DNA of 40,902 bases from Brevundimonas sp. UBA5866. Its GTDB lineage: Bacteria > Pseudomonadota > Alphaproteobacteria > Caulobacterales > Caulobacteraceae. The stretch's first letter is position 1; each line of letters starts with the position of its first letter. This document shows, in pieces, positions 16,349 to 23,646 of this stretch. Both the position numbers and the translations under genes were made by a program. The stretch is from the NCBI RefSeq assembly GCF_002432125.1, contig NZ_DJFS01000074.1, positions 68,313-109,214 of the forward strand, in the 5' to 3' direction. Below the pieces are notes generated by a model that worked only from the letters and a program-made list of their open reading frames with translations, was not told where the DNA came from and searched no databases.

Positions 16349-17017
16349 ATGAAACCAGTAACAGTTCGGCTTTGCGGCTATGCGGGTTTACTGGGGGCAT
16401 TGGCGATGTTCGCCGGTGACATGCTGTTTTACGGACAATGGGCCAGTGGAGCGGACGCACTCAGCCACTTATGGGCGCGGGTCCAGCAGTCGGAACCCTC
16501 ACACCTCGTTCTGGGCGGGCTGACATCCATCCTCGGAGGATTGGGGTACACGTTGGGGGTCGGCCATGTTTATGGGCGCATCACAACGGACAGGCCGTGG
16601 CTCAGACTTGCCATAGTCGGTGGGTTCTTCGTCATAGCCATCATAGCGACCGCAACCCACGCCGTTTGGGGCAGTTTCGCACTGGCCATCCATAGCGGTG
16701 CCGCCAATGCCATACAGATTGGAGGCTATCTGGCGCTATATTTCCAGATCGGCGGCATCATTGGAGTGGCGATTTCGATACTGCTAGCCATAGCTGTGCT
16801 GACGCGCCAGACCCAATGGCCACTGTGGTTTGCCGTCATTAATCCAGGCGCGATCTATCTGCTGCTTTCGACCGCAGCATATCTGCCCGCACCGATTGGT
16901 GCCCCTTTGGTCGGCGGGGCGTTCAATATCGCCTTCCTCATCTTCTATGCAGGCAGCCTGTTTTTGCCCGACCGGGTCAATGCGGTCACCCGACCCGAAA
17001 GCGAAACGCGCGGATAG
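16349..17017 (+). CDS. Multi-pass inner-membrane protein, possibly DUF6796
   Basis: A 222-residue hydrophobic protein with about six predicted membrane segments, for example around residues 8-26, 52-75, 84-110, 122-150, 157-178 and 185-205. The N-terminal LCGYAGLLGALAMFAGDML and the general layout recall the DUF6796 family, but this is from memory and not certain. It starts 39 bases after the DUF72 gene with TAGGAG before ATG, so the two may share a transcript. No function can be assigned. Confidence 0.75.
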   Translation: MKPVTVRLCGYAGLLGALAMFAGDMLFYGQWASGADALSHLWARVQQSEPSHLVLGGLTSILGGLGYTLGVGHVYGRITTDRPWLRLAIVGGFFVIAIIATATHAVWGSFALAIHSGAANAIQIGGYLALYFQIGGIIGVAISILLAIAVLTRQTQWPLWFAVINPGAIYLLLSTAAYLPAPIGAPLVGGAFNIAFLIFYAGSLFLPDRVNAVTRPESETRG

Positions 17018-17058
17018 AAGCCCGCAGCCGTCAATCTCCAGAATGACCGCTGCGGCTT
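17018..17058. terminator. Terminator between convergent membrane-protein and tenA genes
   Basis: AAGCCCGCAGCCGTCA (17018-17033) pairs, with two mismatched or bulged positions, with TGACCGCTGCGGCTT (17044-17058) around a 10-base loop. It ends in TT and lies between two convergent genes, so it probably acts in both directions. Confidence 0.6.
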
Positions 17059-17065
17059 CGTAAAA

Positions 17066-17734
17066 TCACTGTGCCGCGCGGCCCAGATCCAAGCCCATCT
17101 GCCAGAAATTGGCTTCCAGCTTGGAGGCCATGCCGAAAATTCTGGCCAGTTCGTCAAATCGTTCCTGGGTCACGCCCTTGGCCATGCGGTCCAGTTCGGC
17201 ACGGGCCGAAACGGCGAAATCCTGATAGCCCTGACCGGAGTATTCGCCGATCCAGTCCTTGTAGGGGTGGTTGTCGAGCGCACTGGGGTCTGCGGGGGCC
17301 AGCGCCTTGCCGATCTCGGCATAGCCGATGACGCACGGGGCCAGCGCGACCTTGAGGTCCAGCAGATCGCCCTGAAGGCCGCAGTCCATCACATAGCGGG
17401 TATAGGCCACGTTGGAGACATGCTCCTCCGTCGCCTCGACATCCGCCGCCGACAGACCCCAGCGCTCGCACAGGCGCAGGTGCAGTTGCATCTCGTTCAG
17501 GATCGCCGCCATGCTCTCCTGCGCCGAGGTGATCTCGGCCAGAGTGCGGCTCTTGTACGCCGCCAGCGCATAGGCGCGGCTGAACTGGATCAGGAACAGA
17601 TAGTCCTGCACCAGATAGGCCTTGAACGCCTCGATCGACAGGGTGCCGTCACCCATGCCGCGCACGAACTCGTGGTCCACATAGGACTGCCATTCATCGT
17701 GGGCAGCCAGCTTCAAACGATCAAAGAAATCCAC
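17066..17734 (-). CDS. tenA: TenA family aminopyrimidine aminohydrolase (thiaminase II)
   Basis: A 222-residue TenA protein. It belongs to the heme-oxygenase-like helical family that hydrolyses aminopyrimidines in thiamin salvage. Family motifs present are YLVQDYLFLIQFSRAYALA (residues about 40-58, holding the substrate-contact Asp44), LAPCVIGYAEIG with the catalytic-type Cys near residue 133, and the C-terminal FWQMGLDLG. The GTG start at 17734 is two bases after the stop of the second TenA-like gene, so the two form a coupled operon. I see no thi genes in the window. Confidence 0.92.
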   Translation of the reverse strand: MDFFDRLKLAAHDEWQSYVDHEFVRGMGDGTLSIEAFKAYLVQDYLFLIQFSRAYALAAYKSRTLAEITSAQESMAAILNEMQLHLRLCERWGLSAADVEATEEHVSNVAYTRYVMDCGLQGDLLDLKVALAPCVIGYAEIGKALAPADPSALDNHPYKDWIGEYSGQGYQDFAVSARAELDRMAKGVTQERFDELARIFGMASKLEANFWQMGLDLGRAAQ

Positions 17735-17736
17735 GA

Positions 17737-18375
17737 TCAGTTCTCATAGGCAGAGTTGAAAAAGGCCAGCTCAAGCTCGACGGCACGCTGGAAGAAATCA
17801 CGCGCCACCGCTTCATCCTGCGGACCGACGCGATCCAGCTCCGTTTCCAGGAAGCTGACGAAATCGGCGAAGAAGTCGTTGTCGTGCAGCGTGATCCATT
17901 CGGCATGGATGAAGTTTTCGGGCAGCGGGCGGTCACCCAGACGCAGCGCCCAATCCAGATAAAGTCCCTCGGCCACATTCAGCACGGCCATGATGGCCGC
18001 ATAGGATCGCGTCGCAGCTGCTTCCTTCATCAAGGCCTTGAAACCTGCCGTCGGTGCCGCATCGGGAATGTCATGCCGTTCCCCGCCAATCCCGAGCGCA
18101 TCGAAAGAGCGCAGGAAATAGTCGTTCTCGTCGCTGCACACCATGCCGAGGAAACGGCCCAGGCGCAGACGGCTTTCAAAAACGTCCGCCGAGGCAACCG
18201 CCCCGCCCACCAACGTCACAAAGGCGTCGATAAAGCGGTGATCCTGAACCAGATATCGGCCCATGACGGCATCAGAAACCGTTCCGGCCAGCAGTTCATC
18301 AACGAAGCGGTGCTCAATACTGGCGCGCCAAGGCTCTGCGAACTCGGCCTTCAATCGCGCTACAAAACCCGACAT
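17737..18375 (-). CDS. TenA-like protein, divergent paralogue
   Basis: About 212 residues from ATG 18375, preceded by GGGAG at seven bases. It is TenA/THI-4-like. VMGRYLVQDHRFIDAFVTL (residues about 43-61) aligns with YLVQDY in the neighbour, and the helical layout is similar. The Cys found in the canonical second motif (LAPCVIGY) is replaced here by AVLNVAEGLYLDW, so this paralogue belongs to the cysteine-lacking TenA_E-type class, in which a Glu is thought to act instead (family knowledge). It lies directly upstream of the tenA gene. The different active site suggests a different substrate or a partner role. Confidence 0.85.
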   Translation of the reverse strand: MSGFVARLKAEFAEPWRASIEHRFVDELLAGTVSDAVMGRYLVQDHRFIDAFVTLVGGAVASADVFESRLRLGRFLGMVCSDENDYFLRSFDALGIGGERHDIPDAAPTAGFKALMKEAAATRSYAAIMAVLNVAEGLYLDWALRLGDRPLPENFIHAEWITLHDNDFFADFVSFLETELDRVGPQDEAVARDFFQRAVELELAFFNSAYEN

Positions 18376-18489
18376 GCATATCTCCCTGCCCCGTCGCCTC
18401 AACTCCTAGGGTCGATTCATCGACGGGCGTTATCGGGTCGCATTTTGGGCATCGGGGGTAAAGCCTGTCGGGGCCCCTGAAACCGAATG

Positions 18490-19299
18490 TCAGATCGGCA
18501 CGCGAGCCGACCATCCATCAAAGCCGACCTCGACATTGGCCGGCAGGCGGGCGGACAGCTCTTCATAATCCAGATCGATGTGCAGATTGGTCAGCACAGC
18601 GCGCTTCACGCCGGACTGCGCAATCCAATCCAGCGCCTTGTCCACATGGGCATGGGTCGGGTGCGGATGGTAACGCAGCGCATCGACGATCCACAGATCG
18701 GCCCCGCGAACAGCCTCCAGCGCCGCCTCGTCAACATCGGACACGTCCGGCGAATAGACGATGCCACCCATGCGATAGCCGACCGAGCGGATATTGCCGT
18801 GGGCCTGATCGAAGGTGACGATCGGCACTGCGCCCCCCGCCCCGTCTACCTGCCAGTGTGTGCCGTGGTGCGGGATCAGATTGGCTTCGGCTATGGCCGG
18901 ATAGCCATTCTGGTACTCGAACACATAGCCAAAGCGCTGCATCAGCGAGTTATAGGTCGCTTCATCCAGCCAGACCGGAATGCGACGCCCGCCCTGAATG
19001 AAAAAGACGCGGATGTCGTCGATGCCGTGGGTCTGGTCGGCGTGGTCGTGGGTGTAAAGCACCGCATCCAGATGCTTCACCCCCGCCATCACCATCTGCT
19101 GACGGAACTCAGGCGATGTATCGATAACCACATTGGTTACGCCATTCGGACCATGACGGCGCACAAGTGCCGAGCAGCGGGTGCGGCGGTTCTTCGGATT
19201 GGCCGGATCGCACGCGCCCCAGTTGCCGTCACCGCGCGGCACGCCACCGGACGACCCCGAACCCAGGATCATGACTTCCAGTTCGGCGGCGTAGGTCAT
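18490..19299 (-). CDS. MBL-fold metallohydrolase (PhnP-like)
   Basis: About 269 residues from ATG 19299 (MTYAAELEVMILGSG). It is a metallo-beta-lactamase fold of the PhnP/lipoyl-synthesis-associated type. The opening reads GSGSSGGVPRGDGNWGACDP and includes a Cys-rich structural-zinc-like segment. The metal motif THDHADQTHG is the HxHxDH signature, and further His lie in PHHGTH and TNLHIDLDY. The family cleaves phosphodiesters such as cyclic ribose phosphate. Its ATG overlaps the tatD stop as TAATG. The longer in-frame start is rejected because it lies inside tatD. It is last gene of the rlpA-tmk-holB-tatD operon. Confidence 0.9.
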   Translation of the reverse strand: MTYAAELEVMILGSGSSGGVPRGDGNWGACDPANPKNRRTRCSALVRRHGPNGVTNVVIDTSPEFRQQMVMAGVKHLDAVLYTHDHADQTHGIDDIRVFFIQGGRRIPVWLDEATYNSLMQRFGYVFEYQNGYPAIAEANLIPHHGTHWQVDGAGGAVPIVTFDQAHGNIRSVGYRMGGIVYSPDVSDVDEAALEAVRGADLWIVDALRYHPHPTHAHVDKALDWIAQSGVKRAVLTNLHIDLDYEELSARLPANVEVGFDGWSARVPI

Positions 19300-20078
19300 T
19301 ACGGCCTCGGAATAGCGTGGAAAAGGTTGAAGAAGGCGTCGGTGGTCAGACGGTCGGCCTCTTCCTCGGACCAACCGCGCACTTCCGCCAGTTTAGCCAG
19401 AACGTGGCTGATGAAGGCCGGTTCATTGCGACGCCCACGATAGGGGATCGGCGCCAGATACGGGCAATCGGTTTCAACGATGATCCGCTCGTTCGGCATG
19501 GTGCGGATCACCTCGCGCACATCCTCGGCGGCCTTGAAGGTGGCGATACCGGAAACCGAGAACCACGCCCCCAGTTCACGAGCAATATCAGCCAATTCCT
19601 GCCCACTTGTGTAGCAGTGCATGAGGAATTTGAACGGCCCCACGGCCATTTCTTCCCTCAGCATCCGGGCACAGACCTCATCGGCCTCGCGGGTATGGAC
19701 CACCAGCGGAAGACCCGTCTCGCGCGCGGCAATGATGTGCTGGCGGAAAACCTCGGCCTGAATGTCACGCGGGCTGAAGTCATAGTGGAAGTCGAGTCCG
19801 CATTCGCCGATGGCCACGACCCGGTCGCGCTGCGCCAGTTCGATCAGGGTGTCGGCCTTCAGGTCCGCATAATCCTTGGCCTCGTGCGGGTGGACGCCCA
19901 CCGTGCACCAGATGTCCGGATTATTCACGGCGATGGCGTGGGTCGCCTCGAAGGTCGACAGCTTGTCCGAGATTTCGACCATCATCTGCACGCCGGCCTC
20001 GCGGGCACGGGCGATGACCTCGTCACGGTCCTCGTCGAACTGGGGGGCGTGGAGATTGACGTGGCTGTCGATCAGCAT
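19299..20078 (-). CDS. tatD: TatD family metal-dependent hydrolase (DNase)
   Basis: A 259-residue TatD family protein with an amidohydrolase-type TIM barrel that acts as a metal-dependent nuclease or phosphodiesterase. The N-terminal motif is DSHVNLH, where Asn replaces the more usual His; this variant is common in alphaproteobacteria. Others are GVHPHEA, AIGECGLDFHYD, VVHTREAD, FLMHCYTSG and ETDCPYLAP, the metal-ligand series. It starts two bases after the holB stop and is coupled to the MBL gene. In many alphaproteobacteria metG lies between holB and tatD; it is absent here. Confidence 0.93.
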   Translation of the reverse strand: MLIDSHVNLHAPQFDEDRDEVIARAREAGVQMMVEISDKLSTFEATHAIAVNNPDIWCTVGVHPHEAKDYADLKADTLIELAQRDRVVAIGECGLDFHYDFSPRDIQAEVFRQHIIAARETGLPLVVHTREADEVCARMLREEMAVGPFKFLMHCYTSGQELADIARELGAWFSVSGIATFKAAEDVREVIRTMPNERIIVETDCPYLAPIPYRGRRNEPAFISHVLAKLAEVRGWSEEEADRLTTDAFFNLFHAIPRP

Positions 20079-20080
20079 GT

Positions 20081-21061
20081 TCAGGCAGACGCTTTCGTAC
20101 GCGCAATGTCGGCCAGCGCACCGGCCAGCACATCGCTCTTATCCATATTCAAACCGGCGGCACGCTCTGGCAGTTCCGACAGGCGCATCCAAAGTTCGGC
20201 CCAGCGCGCACCCTCGCGGCCACCGGCCTCTGCAGCGCGGCGCTTTACCGCGGCGATCAGACGATCCATCAGGGCTTCAAAACGGGCCGCGCCCTCGGCG
20301 CCACGGAAGCTGTCGGACACGGCCAGTTGTTCGGCGCGGTCAACGGCGGGGCCGTCCACCCATGCGCGAGCGATCTGGTCCATTTCAAACAGCGGACCGC
20401 TGGCGAGGCTCAGCGCCGCGCCGGGCGATCCGCCCGCCATTGAGGCTGCCATTTCGGCATCTTCCCACGACACGCCGCTCTTGTTTTGGACAAACTCGGC
20501 CAGCTTGGCTTCCGGCCAGACAGGGAAGCTCAAACGGCGGCAGCGCGAGCGGATCGTCGGCAGCAGACGCCCCGGCGCGTGGGTCACAAGAAACAGCACA
20601 CCGCTTTCAGGTGGTTCCTCAAGAATTTTCAGCAAGGCATTGGCAGCATTGACGTTCAGGTCATCCGCCGCATCAATGATGGCGACGCGGTGCTTGGCTT
20701 GTGACGGGCTCTTGGAGAAGAACTCGGGCAGTTGCCGCGCCTGCTCGACCGAGATCGCCTTCTTGGTCTTGCCGCCTTCTACAATCCGTTCCAGCACCAA
20801 CAGATCAGGATGCGCCTGTGCCGACACCAGTCGGCTGACAGGGTCATGGGCCGACGCGCCCAGCGGGCCTTTCGACGGATCGGGTGCCGCGCCCAACAGT
20901 CGACGCGCCGCACGATAGGCAAAGGTCGCCTTGCCCGTTCCCTCGACCCCGCACAGCAGCCATGCGTGATGCAGCCGCCCGCGGGACAGAGCATCGATAA
21001 AGGCTTCCTCGGCCTTCAGGTCAGGGATCAGTTCGTAACGGTCGCGCGGATGCTCGCTCAA
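20081..21061 (-). CDS. holB: DNA polymerase III subunit delta'
   Basis: A clamp-loader subunit of about 326 residues. The N-terminal AAA+ domain has a modified P-loop GVEGTGKATFA and the second motif ALLKILEEPP (sensor-region signature), followed by THAPGRLLPTIRSRCR with the SRC motif. These are hallmarks of delta' and gamma. The lack of a normal acidic Walker B (VAIIDAADDL) fits a structural subunit. The start chosen is TTG 21061, because it forms a TTGA overlap with the tmk stop; a GTG at 21088 would extend 9 residues into tmk. Both are possible. Confidence 0.9.
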   Translation of the reverse strand: MSEHPRDRYELIPDLKAEEAFIDALSRGRLHHAWLLCGVEGTGKATFAYRAARRLLGAAPDPSKGPLGASAHDPVSRLVSAQAHPDLLVLERIVEGGKTKKAISVEQARQLPEFFSKSPSQAKHRVAIIDAADDLNVNAANALLKILEEPPESGVLFLVTHAPGRLLPTIRSRCRRLSFPVWPEAKLAEFVQNKSGVSWEDAEMAASMAGGSPGAALSLASGPLFEMDQIARAWVDGPAVDRAEQLAVSDSFRGAEGAARFEALMDRLIAAVKRRAAEAGGREGARWAELWMRLSELPERAAGLNMDKSDVLAGALADIARTKASA

Positions 21062-21681
21062 AGCAGCCGCTCCTCCACCACGGCCCACAGCCGCTCGGCA
21101 ACCTCTTCGACCTCGCCGGTGGCATCCAGCACCACGCAGCGCTCGGGGTGACGCACCGCCACCTCGAGGAAGCCCTCGCGCAACTTTTGGTGGAACTCCA
21201 GCCCCTTGGTCTCGAAACGGGTTTCAAACAGGCCACGGCCAAAGGCGCGCTCAAGCCCGACTTCCACCGGAATATCGAACACCACGGTCAGGTTCGGCTG
21301 GTTGTCGCCGACGACGTGTTTGTCCAGCGCCTCGATCAGGCTTTCGGGCGCACCACCGCCCGCGCCCTGATAGGCACGGCTCGAATCGGCAAAACGGTCG
21401 CAGACCACCCATTTGCCCTCTTCGAGCGCGGGCAGGATCTTGCGTTCCAGATGGTCCGAACGCGAGGCGTACATCAGCAGGGTTTCGGTTCGCGCCGACC
21501 ACCGCTCCGCATCGCCGGATACCGCAATGGCGCGGATTTCCTCGGCTCCGGGCGATCCGCCCGGCTCCCGCGTCTGGACGACGTCGATACCATGCTCACG
21601 CAGGCGCTCGGCCAGCAGGCGCGCCTGCGTGGTCTTACCGGCACCTTCGCCGCCCTCGAATGTAATGAATCTGCCTCGCAC
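21058..21681 (-). CDS. tmk: Thymidylate kinase
   Basis: A 207-residue dTMP kinase that makes dTDP. The P-loop is FEGGEGAGKTTQ (residues 8-19). TREPGGSPGAEEIR (37-50) is the substrate/LID signature. The DR(Y/F) motif is CDRFADSSRAYQG, and EALDKHVVGDNQPNLT leads to the lid. Length is normal. The start is GTG at 21681, since the motifs begin at residue 5 and no earlier start exists without entering the rlpA intergenic region. It overlaps holB, consistent with a dNTP/replication operon. Confidence 0.95.
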   Translation of the reverse strand: MRGRFITFEGGEGAGKTTQARLLAERLREHGIDVVQTREPGGSPGAEEIRAIAVSGDAERWSARTETLLMYASRSDHLERKILPALEEGKWVVCDRFADSSRAYQGAGGGAPESLIEALDKHVVGDNQPNLTVVFDIPVEVGLERAFGRGLFETRFETKGLEFHQKLREGFLEVAVRHPERCVVLDATGEVEEVAERLWAVVEERLL

Positions 21682-21722
21682 CGGCGCACAATGGCGGCGC
21701 CCGTCGGGGATGTCACCCCGAT

Positions 21723-22820
21723 TTAGTCGGCTATCAACAGGGCTTCGGCAAATCCACGTGCGATGATGGCCTGACGAGCCTGTTCCGCCACGGCCTGATC
21801 GCTGAATGATCCCGCCACGACGCGGTAAAGCGTGCGGCCATTGCGCTCGAAACTTTCCACAACCGTATCGCCGCCAAGACGTCGCGCGATGCCATCGGCA
21901 AAGGCCCGCTCGTCAAAAGCAATCACCTGCACACGATAGCGCGGCCGCGGAGCCACGGGCCGAACATAGGTCGGCACAGGATTGGCCACAGGTGGCGGAG
22001 TTTGTGGTGGCGGAGTTTGGGGCGAAGGCGACTGGGGCGTCAGCACCAGCGGCGCATCTCTCGGCGGCATAACCGGCGGCAATGGCTGCTGCGGAATCGG
22101 GACCGTATTGGTCGTGCGGCTCTGCGCGGTCGGACGACGTGACGTGGTCTGCTCGCGGACGACTTCATTATACGGACGCTCGGTCGTAGAACGCGATCCG
22201 GAACGACGCGCAGGCTCGGCACGGCCACCGCCTTCGGTCAGCACGACACCACCGCCTGTCCGCGGCGCACGCCCCGCATAGCGAACGCGAACCTCTCCCA
22301 CTCCGCGCTCCAACAGACCCAAGGCCTCGGCTGCACCGCGCGAAAGGTCGATGATCCGGTTGTCGACAAACGGGCCGCGATCGTTGACCCGCAACAATAC
22401 CCGCCGGCCATTGGCCGTATTCGTGACCTCGACCATGCTGGGCAAAGGCAGTGTCTTATGCGCTGCGGTCAGGGCGTTCATGTCGAACCGCTCGCCCGAT
22501 GAGGTCGAACGTCCGTGATGGTACTGTCCGTACCACGACGCCATGCCCGTCTCGTCATAGTTCGGCTGCTCCGCAGGGCGATAGGTACGCCCCCTGATGG
22601 TATAGGGACGCATCGTTCCCGAAACGATCGGTGCCGGATCCGTCACCACAGCGATATTCCGAACCGGACCACCCTTCCCACCCGAACCGGCACACGCAGC
22701 CAGGGTCAGAGCCGCCGCAAGGACAAGCACATATCGGCCGGCACGCTCGATATGGCGTACAGACACAGACGCGCCGGTAACGACCGGGGTCGGATCGGGG
22801 GAAGCAAGCGCCAACTGCAT
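21723..22820 (-). CDS. rlpA: RlpA-like septal-ring lytic transglycosylase lipoprotein with SPOR domain
   Basis: About 365 residues. The lipoprotein signal has a lipobox LAAC, with Cys about 43 residues from the chosen ATG. A double-psi beta-barrel RlpA domain follows (GMASWYGQYHHGRSTSSGE, then VEVTNTANGRRVLLRVNDRGPF), the lytic transglycosylase core with catalytic-type Glu/Asp. Next is a long low-complexity Pro/Arg/Gln linker. The C-terminal SPOR domain (RYRVQVIAFDERAFADGIA to the end) binds denuded septal peptidoglycan. ATG 22820 is weakly supported by AGGAG 15 bases upstream. GTG 22766 directly before the hydrophobic segment and ATG 22919 are alternatives. It is first in the operon with tmk and holB. 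Confidence 0.88.
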   Translation of the reverse strand: MQLALASPDPTPVVTGASVSVRHIERAGRYVLVLAAALTLAACAGSGGKGGPVRNIAVVTDPAPIVSGTMRPYTIRGRTYRPAEQPNYDETGMASWYGQYHHGRSTSSGERFDMNALTAAHKTLPLPSMVEVTNTANGRRVLLRVNDRGPFVDNRIIDLSRGAAEALGLLERGVGEVRVRYAGRAPRTGGGVVLTEGGGRAEPARRSGSRSTTERPYNEVVREQTTSRRPTAQSRTTNTVPIPQQPLPPVMPPRDAPLVLTPQSPSPQTPPPQTPPPVANPVPTYVRPVAPRPRYRVQVIAFDERAFADGIARRLGGDTVVESFERNGRTLYRVVAGSFSDQAVAEQARQAIIARGFAEALLIAD

Positions 22821-22954
22821 GAAACCATATGGCCAGCTCCTGCTTCCGATATGGTTAACGCCGATTATCCCTTTTCCCTCTTGGGCAATCGCCCCGATGC
22901 CGCTATTCACCCCTTCCAACTCTCGTCGGAATCGCTCGGACCCGACGATGAAAC

Positions 22955-23044
22955 GGAAGAGTGGCCGAGCGGTTTAAGGCACCGGTCTTGAAAACCGGCG
23001 TAGGTGAGAGCCTACCGTGGGTTCGAATCCCACCTCTTCCGCCA
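22955..23044 (+). tRNA. tRNA-Ser (TGA), integration target of the island
   Basis: A 90-base serine tRNA with long variable arm and encoded CCA. The acceptor arms are GGAAGAG and CTCTTCC. The anticodon TGA is at 22989-22991 in loop CTTGAAA. The 3' end is partly repeated at 23240-23269, and accessory genes follow. Confidence 0.97.
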
Positions 23045-23051
23045 TCTATTC
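23022..23051 (+). repeat. Attachment-site-like repeat, copy in tRNA-Ser 3' end
   Basis: TTCGAATCC followed by a variable stretch and then TCTTCC-GCCATCTATTC. These blocks recur at 23240-23269 with one extra C and a shifted spacer. A 3'-tRNA repeat of this kind is usual for site-specific integration (established knowledge). Confidence 0.55.
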
Positions 23052-23239
23052 CACAACAACTAGTAAGTATAATTAAGCACACACTAGTCATGTTTACTTA
23101 AAATCTACATCTTAGACTGAGTAAGTTATGAATATTTCCAATAAAAATGGCTATATACTTTATCAAAATCTCTAAGGTAGGTTTTGGATACTTTAATCCG
23201 CGACATTTCCGTGGCTTGCAGCCAAAACTATGTCTCAGC
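23052..23239. other. AT-rich scar between the tRNA-Ser repeats
   Basis: About 190 bases much richer in A and T than the flanks, with no open frame that I can support. It lies exactly between the two tRNA-end repeats, so it is probably what remains of an older integrated element. Confidence 0.45.
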
Positions 23240-23269
23240 TTCGAATCCATATCTTCCCGCCATCTATTC
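23240..23269 (+). repeat. Attachment-site-like repeat, second copy
   Basis: TTCGAATCC at 23240-23248 and TCTTCCCGCCATCTATTC at 23252-23269. It is directly followed by a CCCGC-TAAA-GCGGG hairpin, which could be the original tRNA terminator displaced by insertion. Confidence 0.55.
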
Positions 23270-23285
23270 GCCCGCTAAAGCGGGC
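23270..23285. terminator. Short hairpin after the second tRNA-end repeat
   Basis: GCCCGC (23270-23275), loop TAAA, GCGGGC (23280-23285). A perfect 6-bp stem without a T-run. It is a possible relic of the tRNA-Ser terminator. Confidence 0.4.
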
Positions 23286-23450
23286 TATGCGGAACATCCG
23301 AAAATACCCCCGACATTACCGATACTTGCACAGCCCACTCGGGCTATTTGCCGTCTCTGACAACGGCTGTTGGCGCATATCCGCCCCTCATTCTCCCGCC
23401 CGTCTCCGTTCGCCCGGGGGCGCTAGGGTTTGGCGTGTCCTTTGCCTGTT

Positions 23451-23601
23451 AACAGGGAATAACAGGGAATATCGCCTGTGTTTTGATAGTCCGAGCCTGA
23501 CGCCAAACAGAGAAAACCCCGCCTTAGCGGGGCTTTTCATAGTGCGGCAGCTCATTTCCCTTAAAAATTAACAGGGAAATTAAAACGGCCGAGCAGGGAA
23601 T
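23451..23601. repeat. AACAGGGAAT repeats near the recombinase 3' end
   Basis: Two tandem 10-base copies of AACAGGGAAT (23451-23460 and 23461-23470), then AACAGGGAAA at 23570-23579 and AGCAGGGAAT at 23592-23601. An inverted copy ATTTCCCT (23554-23561) faces AGGGAAAT (23573-23580). They lie between the tRNA and the recombinase gene and may be recombinase recognition or crossover sequences. The rest of 23286-23646 holds a terminator and nothing else I can support. Confidence 0.5.
23513..23537. terminator. Rho-independent terminator
   Basis: AAAA-CCCCGC, loop CTTA, GCGGGG-C-TTTT. Symmetric, so it can work in either direction. It would end minus-strand transcription from the recombinase operon before the tRNA. 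Confidence 0.75.
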
Positions 23602-23646
23602 AAATCGACCGTATCAGAGATTTAAATCAAGATATCAGGGAGAAGA

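Noticed and set aside
18376..18489. TPP riboswitch before the tenA operon
   Set aside because: The conserved CTGAGA and ACCCTTTGAACCTGAT-type elements are not present.
23230..23571. 113-residue plus-strand frame after tRNA-Ser
   Set aside because: It reads through the repeat, two hairpins and the terminator, and its sequence simply translates the AACAGGGAAT repeats and the terminator.
23567..23583. CtrA binding site (TTAA-N7-TTAA) near the recombinase
   Set aside because: The two TTAA elements are separated by 8 bases, not 7, and the site lies at the 3' side of the operon inside an inverted repeat.
23451..23601. CRISPR array
   Set aside because: The repeats are only 10 bases, irregularly spaced and few; no cas gene is present anywhere in the window.
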